Origin: Chara braunii
Lineage: Eukaryota > Streptophyta > Charophyceae > Charales > Characeae
DNA: 22,572 nt
Direction: 5' to 3'
Assembly (NCBI GenBank): GCA_003427395.1
Contig: BFEA01000374.1
Span: 1,100,203 to 1,122,774, forward strand
In this document: piece by piece, positions 17,123 through 22,572 of the stretch
How positions within the stretch are numbered: the first letter of the stretch is position 1
Layout of the letters: every line of letters starts with the position of its first letter
The notes under the pieces: model-generated
Told to the model about the DNA's origin: nothing
Databases searched by the model: none
What the model saw: only the letters and a program-made list of their open reading frames with translations
Translations under genes and position numbers: made by a program

Positions 17123-18454
17123 ATGGCCACCTCGTCTCAAAACACTGCTACCTTGGATCAGAGCCCTTTGGAAAAACTGGTAAAGGTGATTGACAACGAA
17201 GCACTTAAATTCCTAATTGAGAAAACAAGAGTCCAGGGGATTCAAACCACTGAAATGCAAAGGACTGATGGCAAGGATGAAGAGATCATTGTTTGGAAAT
17301 ACCCAGAGGGAAAGGTGGCTGAGCTGGATGATTTGCACGAAAGGCATGGAGTGGTGTTTAACTTTGCACGCCACGGGGCAGATCTTCAGCCGACAGAGAA
17401 GAGAAAATGGGTCATAGATACTATCAGAAAGGAATCGAGACTCAAACAAATTGGAGAAGCCTTCACCCTTCAAAATCTGGGTCGCAATAACGTTATGGCA
17501 ATATTCATTCATGAAAATCACGCACGGATTGCAGCCGAGATGCAGTCTAGAAATTGCAACGGATTGGTGTGCGCTATGACGAAATGGAAGAAACTCACTG
17601 TACAGAGACAAAACCCGGTCTTCACAGTATCGTACAAACAAACTCTGCTAAAAGAAAACTTTTGGGTCCAATTCGACAATATTCAGCCGGGTTTCCATGG
17701 ATTACTGGTGGACAGACTGGAGAGACAGTACACAACAAACAAGATCCTCAAATGGATCTTACCGACCCCAGAATTCTTGGCTCCGCATTGCGGGTCTATG
17801 ACAATTGTGTTAGAGGTTAAGACATACGACCCCCCGGTTTTCCCACCAACATGGAAATTGCAGATTGAGAACAAAGTAGTGGAAGTGAGGGTGTCAACGA
17901 AGACCTCCCCGATCTGCTTCAGATGCAGGGAACGAGGCCACATGGGAACAAACCCCAACTGTCCGAAGTTCCCAAAACAGTCAAAAGAGAAGAAACTTTT
18001 GCCCAATATGCTAATGGAAGTGGAAGATGCTTTGGGTACATGGTTTGTCGCAGACTCCAACTATGATGGGTGGGTCCTTGACGACAACCTGAATGAGCCA
18101 GATTGGGTATGGCATTATGCCGACCAGGAACCGACAGTTAAAAAACCCAACATTTTCCCGCCAGCGGATAGTAGATGGCAGAAAAAAGCAACCGGGAAAA
18201 CAACAGGGAATCCAACGAAAATCAACTCTAATCCGCTCACTGACTCAGGGGTGATTAAGGAGGAGAAAGCACAAGAAGACTTGCTGTGGGATTTGGATGC
18301 AATAAGGGAGCAAACCGAACAGGAGTTCAACAAGGAACCAGCCGTCTTCCGAGACAAGTTGAAGAATATTGAGCTGTCAACGCAACGAAAAAATAACAGA
18401 ACACAGGGGGATAACAAACACACGTTAAGGGATGATAACACAGAAGATTACTGA
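17123..18454 (+). CDS. LINE ORF1 protein, CCHC nucleic-acid-binding
   Basis: This is an intact 443-codon frame. I start at ATG 17123 because its context, GAGATGGCC, is good; the frame is open a further 27 bases upstream but only from a GTG. Residues ~60-260 form a mixed alpha/beta region (HGVVFNFARHG, NVMAIFIHENHARIAAEM, ENFWVQFDNIQPGFHGLLVD, SMTIVLEVKTYDPP) similar in layout to the N-terminal domain of plant LINE ORF1/DUF4283 proteins; that match is tentative. A zinc knuckle follows: Cys265, Cys268, His273, Cys280, i.e. CX2CX4HX6C rather than the usual X4. The C-terminal third is charged and Asn/Lys-rich with no domain. ORF1 proteins coat the LINE RNA and act as nucleic-acid chaperones. No stop or frameshift is seen, although ORF2 is broken. 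Confidence 0.85.
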   Translation: MATSSQNTATLDQSPLEKLVKVIDNEALKFLIEKTRVQGIQTTEMQRTDGKDEEIIVWKYPEGKVAELDDLHERHGVVFNFARHGADLQPTEKRKWVIDTIRKESRLKQIGEAFTLQNLGRNNVMAIFIHENHARIAAEMQSRNCNGLVCAMTKWKKLTVQRQNPVFTVSYKQTLLKENFWVQFDNIQPGFHGLLVDRLERQYTTNKILKWILPTPEFLAPHCGSMTIVLEVKTYDPPVFPPTWKLQIENKVVEVRVSTKTSPICFRCRERGHMGTNPNCPKFPKQSKEKKLLPNMLMEVEDALGTWFVADSNYDGWVLDDNLNEPDWVWHYADQEPTVKKPNIFPPADSRWQKKATGKTTGNPTKINSNPLTDSGVIKEEKAQEDLLWDLDAIREQTEQEFNKEPAVFRDKLKNIELSTQRKNNRTQGDNKHTLRDDNTEDY

Positions 18455-18477
18455 AACGGGCCCCAAGAAACGAAAAA

Positions 18478-19898
18478 ATGGATGTAAATGGGAAGGAGAA
18501 AGTGAAAATGACAGCCTCCGAAGAAGGCAGTAAGGGCTGAACATCAAACTCCTTGGGTAACGGGGCAGACGGTGGACCAGACGGGGGCAGTAAGGAATCA
18601 GAGGGATCATCCACAAATGGGGATGTTGTGTCCCAGCGCTCCATGCGGTGGCTCAAGGACTACATAGAAAAGGCTAAAAGGGAAAGAGAGCACGCCTTTG
18701 ACATTTGTGTAGCTTGCTTGAAACACGCAGAGAGGTCAGAGAGAAACGACAATAAATGTAGCATTGCTGGCATAGAGAATTCCAGTAACCAATACGAATT
18801 GCTTCGGAAGGAGAAAGCAAAAAAGTTCTCTGAATACGCAACTTTCAGGTACGCAGAAAAGAAGAGGGCGAGGGATCAGGGGGTGACGGATAAAGATAAG
18901 ACTATCCCTAACATTAAAGAGTTTTTCAGGATCTGCGCCCAAAGAAATGGAAGACCGGAAAGAATCAGAAACAGAAGGGTCAAAATGAGGAACAAGTAGA
19001 CACAGAAGAAGATTTCGAACGTTCCCTTTTGGAGAAAGAGGCAGCAATGGTCGTGGCCCAGACAGAGAAATTGCATAGATGGAACACGGAATACACACCT
19101 GAGTTCATCTCCATTGCACACATAGCTAATGGAGATGCTCCACTGGTGGTGGACTCAGCAAAGTCCGCTCGTTTGACGATGTTGAACATTTGGCCTTTGA
19201 TAGCTGCCATATACGTTAGAAAAGTTGATGAGTGGCAAATAGCCACTGATGTGTCCTTCAAAATCCCGATGTTCGTTGAAGGTCAGAATGTGGCAAACAT
19301 CCTTCAAGAGAAGGTGACTGCGGAAAGCCCTCTGGGCATATTCGAGACTGTTACTCTGGAATCAGACTAGGATGACATCCTCTCCCAAGATGGTCAAGAC
19401 GATCAGTAGACACGAGGAGCGGAGTCTAGGAGACACCCGAGCGTTCTCACCCTTGATAGCTAAGATGCCTGAAAAGACGCGGCTGAAGACCGGAATGATT
19501 TGGAAACCGTGGAAACAGTGACAGCTGTTCCTTACAGCATATTGGCAGGACTGGGTGTCTCAGCGGAACTAGTGGCAGCGTCGGTGGCCCATCTCGCTTC
19601 CATGGGGATGCTGGATGGGGATGGCGACTTGGATGCAAGAGCATATGCCACAAACTGGGACAGATTCTATAGAAGCAATGAGTCGGAAGGCCAACCGGAA
19701 CCATGGGACGGGGACGACGAGAAGGAAGGCGAGGGGCTGAGCCTAGATTCTGGGAAGGATATGAGCGAAAACGGAGGGCTAGACAAGATAGATGATCCGG
19801 ACGAAAAGCCGGTTACAACAATGGGGCATGACACGTTGGGGGTCGTTTCAGGGGACACGGCGGTGGGGATGGACACGGGCGGGCTTCCCCCCTCCTAG
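18478..19898 (+). pseudogene. Extra LINE ORF between ORF1 and ORF2, broken
   Basis: An ATG at 18478, 24 bases after the ORF1 stop, opens a frame (MDVNGKEKVKMTASEEG) that is hit by TGA at 18538 and then continues to 18999. Its text is charged and helical: MRWLKDYIEKAKREREHAFD, YATFRYAEKKRARDQ, IPNIKEFFRICAQRNGRP. Near 18960-18990 coding moves to the next frame, giving EEDFERSLLEKEAAMVV, IANGDAPLVVDSAKSARL and QNVANILQEKVTAESPLG. TAG at 19368 and three more stops follow before a last open part (19500-19898) with ILAGLGVSAELVAASVAHL and an acidic Asp/Glu/Gly-rich tail. In total ~470 codons. I recognise no domain. It is either a third ORF or the detached C-terminal half of ORF1. Confidence 0.6.
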
Positions 19899-19951
19899 AT
19901 TCCCTGTCCCAGCTATACGATGGTTGCGAGCTGCTTTGAACAGCGGCAAAG

Positions 19952-21066
19952 ATGGAGGATTTCAGAAGAGTAGCCAATGTGGGGGCAGATAGTGGGGGCT
20001 GGAAGAATCAAGGGATAGTTATTAGAAGCTGGAACATCAACGGGCTCGACAATATTATAGACAAAGAAAACAAATTAAACGACCTCATCAGAGGTGTTAC
20101 AGTTCACAACAAAAGAATTGCTGATATTATATTATTACAAGAAACCCATCTAGCCCTCTCAACTGAACATAAAAGAATTCGAACTTTCTTAGCAAGGAAG
20201 ATGGGAGGCTTTAAAGACGAAATATGGTCGGCAGACAGCGTATCGAGCACGAAAGGGACATCCTGGTGCCCAGATCGTCTCGAGTTTACATAACATGATC
20301 TGTCATAAGAAAGGAAGTGGACACAAATGACGGGAGGTGGTGCGGTGTGCACTTTAGGTGGAAAGATGAAGAATTTGTACTGTTCAATGTATACGCACCA
20401 AACGATCCGTCGGAGAGGATAACTTTTCTAGATAACTTAGGTCGACTGATCTCTCCTTTATCATCATGTATCTTAGTGGGCGACTTAAATGCCACTATAG
20501 ACCTGGCACCATACCCAAGCCTGGACCACAAACCGATTGAACTCACAATTTGTTTTGAGCAATTTGTAAGGAAAGGAGCCAGTTTTCATAAACTGAATAA
20601 CTCTCTCCTGTTGAGTCAGACCTTCCAGGGAGGGGTTTATGACTGTTGGCAGAATCAAAGAGATGCGCGCTTACCCATACACGGTCGATGGACATGGTTC
20701 CAAGAGAGCTACTCCAGCTTGTCGAAGACAGTGGCTAAGATCTCAAGGACGCTAGCTACAATAAGAAAACAAAACAAGACAAGCTCTGGAGTTAGCTTTA
20801 AAGATCGTTCAACCTGGTAGACAATCCTTGGTCCCCGCTGTACACCGACATCTTCGAGAAAGCACGGGAAGAACTGGCCATGTGGCGATGGTGGGACCTA
20901 AAAGGACTGCAAATAAGAGCCAGAATGAACAAATATGAGCTAAGCGAATCAATGTCGAAACATTTCTTCGCCCGAATTAAAGCCAACTCAAGGGCTAGTA
21001 CAGGAGCCAGACCTCCCAGAGAACGTTTCGGTCCAGCAGAAGGACTAGCTTCATCACAGGTCACAT
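19952..21066 (+). pseudogene. LINE ORF2 remnant: endonuclease and pre-RT linker
   Basis: ATG 19952 lies 54 bases after the preceding frame's stop. The frame reads VIRSWNINGLDN (residue Asn30) and DIILLQETHL (Glu64), the first two motifs of the L1 apurinic/apyrimidinic-like endonuclease that nicks target DNA. After a frameshift between ~20235 and 20317, the next frame gives RWCGVHFRWKDEEFVLFNVY, then ILVGDLNATID and GRWTWFQ, the GDxN and TW motifs. The closing SDH motif is not found. Another shift near 20810 leads to NPWSPLYTDIFEKAREEL and ELSESMSKHFFARIKANSRA, the linker before RT. RT itself is absent. There are at least two frameshifts and a 3' truncation. Confidence 0.88.
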
Positions 21067-21567
21067 AATGTTGGAGGGCGTAATCCGATACTGAATCTTC
21101 AGTGGCTTCTTTTACCTTTCTTGCTTTTTATTATGTATTTGACAGGTCATGCAGTTGACCTGAGAGGGAAGGAAGAAGTAAGGCAAGCTGACAGTCAATC
21201 CTCCACGATGTTGGAGTAATCAATGCTGGTCAGGGATCCTTCGGCCGGACGGAAGGAAGCGTGAGTGGGTTTCATGATGTAATATTTTATCCTGACTTGC
21301 CAGTGGAATAGGAACCGGACTGATGCTCCCCAGAATCGAAATGGAGCGGGGGCCATAAGGACCTGTTTTTTTGGGAAAAAAAAAAAAAAAAAGAGGACAC
21401 TGTTTTGTGTCCTTCTGCTTTGTCCGTCTCTTTGCCTCTGTCCTTTGATTTTTATTTTCTTCGCTCATCTTATTTCTTCTTCTACTCCACGTGCTTATGT
21501 ATATAGATTTATGGCTGCTGGACTTTAAAAGTAACTTTGGCGGCGGGTACTGATCGTGTGTCTGCAG
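21067..21567. other. Noncoding sequence after the LINE break
   Basis: No LINE similarity continues here. TTTTTATTATGTATTTGACAG before 21143 looks like a splice acceptor, and the next bases read VMQLT and a stop; this could be the end of an unrelated gene, but it is very weak. A 17-base A run (21376-21392) precedes a hairpin AGGACAC/GTGTCCT (21394-21413). Confidence 0.4.
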
Positions 21568-21653
21568 GTACCAGGTCTTTCAGCAAAGTACAACGGAGTG
21601 GGTCATGCTCTGACTACTATTCTTGCAGAAGAAGGCATCAGTGGACTGTACAG
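21568..21653 (+). CDS. Single exon of a mitochondrial carrier family protein
   Basis: The frame reads VPGLSAKYNGVGHALTTI followed by LAEEGISGLYR. This is the matrix-side segment of a carrier repeat: a Lys/Arg-Tyr-x-Gly start, then the amphipathic helix, then the EG...GLYRG signature that follows PxD/ExxK/R in the mitochondrial carrier (SLC25) family. It is flanked by TCTGCAG before 21568 and by GTCAGC after 21653, a convincing acceptor and donor. The exon is 86 bases and ends in phase 2, splitting the codon after LY, before the expected Gly. Neighbouring exons with the P.D..K motif or transmembrane helices were not found within the window. It may be a real exon with very long introns or a captured fragment. 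The substrate cannot be told. Confidence 0.6.
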
Positions 21654-22538
21654 GTCAGCAATTCTGAGAACAAATCAGTTGTTTGGTTGTTTTATTCTGT
21701 ATGTCCCTCCATACCACATCACTAGCTGTACCAATGGGCCTAGCTTAGTTGGTACATCCATGAACTCTCGAAACATGATGGTAACAAGTTGAGAGAAAAA
21801 AAGGAGCTGTGGTTGCTGTCTCCATCTGATGTTATTTCGCTGGCCTTAATTCTGTCTATTTATGGCACTCAGTTTCTGACAGGTCAGATTCTTATCGCTG
21901 TTCGAGTCACGTTCACACCTCTCCTCGCTTGAGAAGATGTACATTCACCATTGCGGGCTGTTTTCCTGGAAGGTGTCCAATTTCGGGAAGAGAGGTGCTT
22001 GTATTCAGAGCGGAAAGAGGCTCACTCTTCATGCAGCGGCGTGTGTGTTTTTGCGATTCAGAAGCTGAGTTTGGGTACCCTTGCCATCGTCTCCACTATT
22101 GCTTTATGCAATCTGTTGCAGCTAAATGAGTGTGCTGTTGTTTTCTCTCTCAGACACGTCTTAAAAGTTCTCCACTTGCTTACAGCTGCCATAACCTAAC
22201 TCTCAATCTGCTATCGCTCTGTTAGCTATCATGCGACTGTTAAACCACCAGTACCCTCCAGAGCACTGCCGAACCTTTTTTTTCCCCATGCGACGAACCT
22301 CTTTGTCTCATGGGAATACAGCTGATAAGTAGTAGTCGTGATATAGGGAGCTACCGGTCCCTCGGCACGGGCGACCAGTACTTCTGTGCTGTTTTTTTTT
22401 TTTTTTCCGTTTGTTTTCCCCCTTCTTTTATTTGTTTATTCCTGTGGTTTTCCTTTTTCCCGATTGGGCACTCTGCTATTGGCAGAGGAGCCGTAGAAGG
22501 CGTGAATAGCGGACTCATTGTCAGTAGAGTGCGCAGCA

Positions 22539-22539
<1 letters not shown>
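21654..22539. other. No gene seen
   Basis: Presumed intron or downstream sequence of the carrier exon. No second carrier exon was found. A 15-base T run lies at 22392-22406. Confidence 0.4.

Positions 22540-22572
<33 letters not shown>
22540..22572. repeat. 33-base A homopolymer at the window edge
   Basis: The last 33 bases are all A. It might be a poly(A) tail of a retrocopy, a genomic A run or an assembly edge. Confidence 0.7.

Larger units (their letters stand above)
16880..21066 (+). mobile_element. L1-like LINE retrotransposon, incomplete at its 3' end
   Basis: Three coding regions lie in order on the plus strand: ORF1 with a CCHC knuckle, a broken middle ORF, and ORF2 with an apurinic-type endonuclease and the linker that normally precedes reverse transcriptase. 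The RT domain, the 3' untranslated region and the poly(A) tail are missing: text after 21066 no longer resembles a LINE. The 5' limit is not visible; I start it near a hairpin at 16882. LINEs usually lose their 5' end, so loss of the 3' half points to a later deletion or insertion. Confidence 0.85.

Noticed and set aside
17213-17641. 142-codon minus-strand frame opposite LINE ORF1
   Set aside because: It is the antisense shadow of ORF1, with no motif of its own.
21895-21915. tRNA T-arm-like GTTCGAGTC
   Set aside because: No matching acceptor, D-arm or anticodon arm upstream.

Overview
This is a eukaryotic nuclear window made almost entirely of decayed mobile elements and structured repeats. 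No complete host gene is visible. The chromodomain-bearing Ty3/gypsy elements, a primer-binding site resembling that of plant-type gypsy elements (initiator-Met tRNA), an L1-type LINE with a CCHC ORF1, GT-AG style exon edges and a mitochondrial-carrier exon all fit a large, repeat-rich plant-lineage genome. A charophyte alga or another non-seed streptophyte is my guess, but the sequence does not prove it.

Layout. (1) 1-5966: a decayed chromovirus. It has the end of the 5' LTR, a PBS, a long leader, broken gag, protease, a stub of reverse transcriptase fused by deletion to integrase, a chromodomain, a polypurine tract and a 3' LTR that has lost its last ~25-30 bases. (2) 5966-6441: a minus-strand scrap of a second chromovirus, with one 98-bp piece duplicated. 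(3) 6630-10580: two ~470-bp copies of an unrecognised repeat in inverted orientation. Between them lie an AT-rich element with palindromic ends, two possible exons of a RING/helicase-like gene, and a ~1.5-kb C/T-rich satellite with a 673-bp higher-order period. (4) 10949-11963: ~124-bp degenerate units, part of which was copied again as a 455-bp tandem duplication. (5) 12061-12890: ten hairpins that share the hexaloop ATCTTA (one is ATCGTA) but have different, self-complementary outer arms. This is the most unusual structure in the window. (6) 13-16.8 kb: no recognisable gene; partly very GC-rich and hairpin-rich. (7) ~16.9-21.07 kb: an L1-like LINE with an intact ORF1, a broken extra middle ORF, and an endonuclease-bearing ORF2 that stops before the reverse transcriptase. 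(8) 21.07-22.57 kb: noncoding sequence holding one mitochondrial-carrier exon and ending in a 33-base A run.

Nothing here works as a pathway or operon. The only long undamaged reading frame that looks genuinely coding is LINE ORF1. The many open frames in the C/T satellite (8.4-9.9 kb) and in the GC-rich block (15.1-16.1 kb) are products of base composition.
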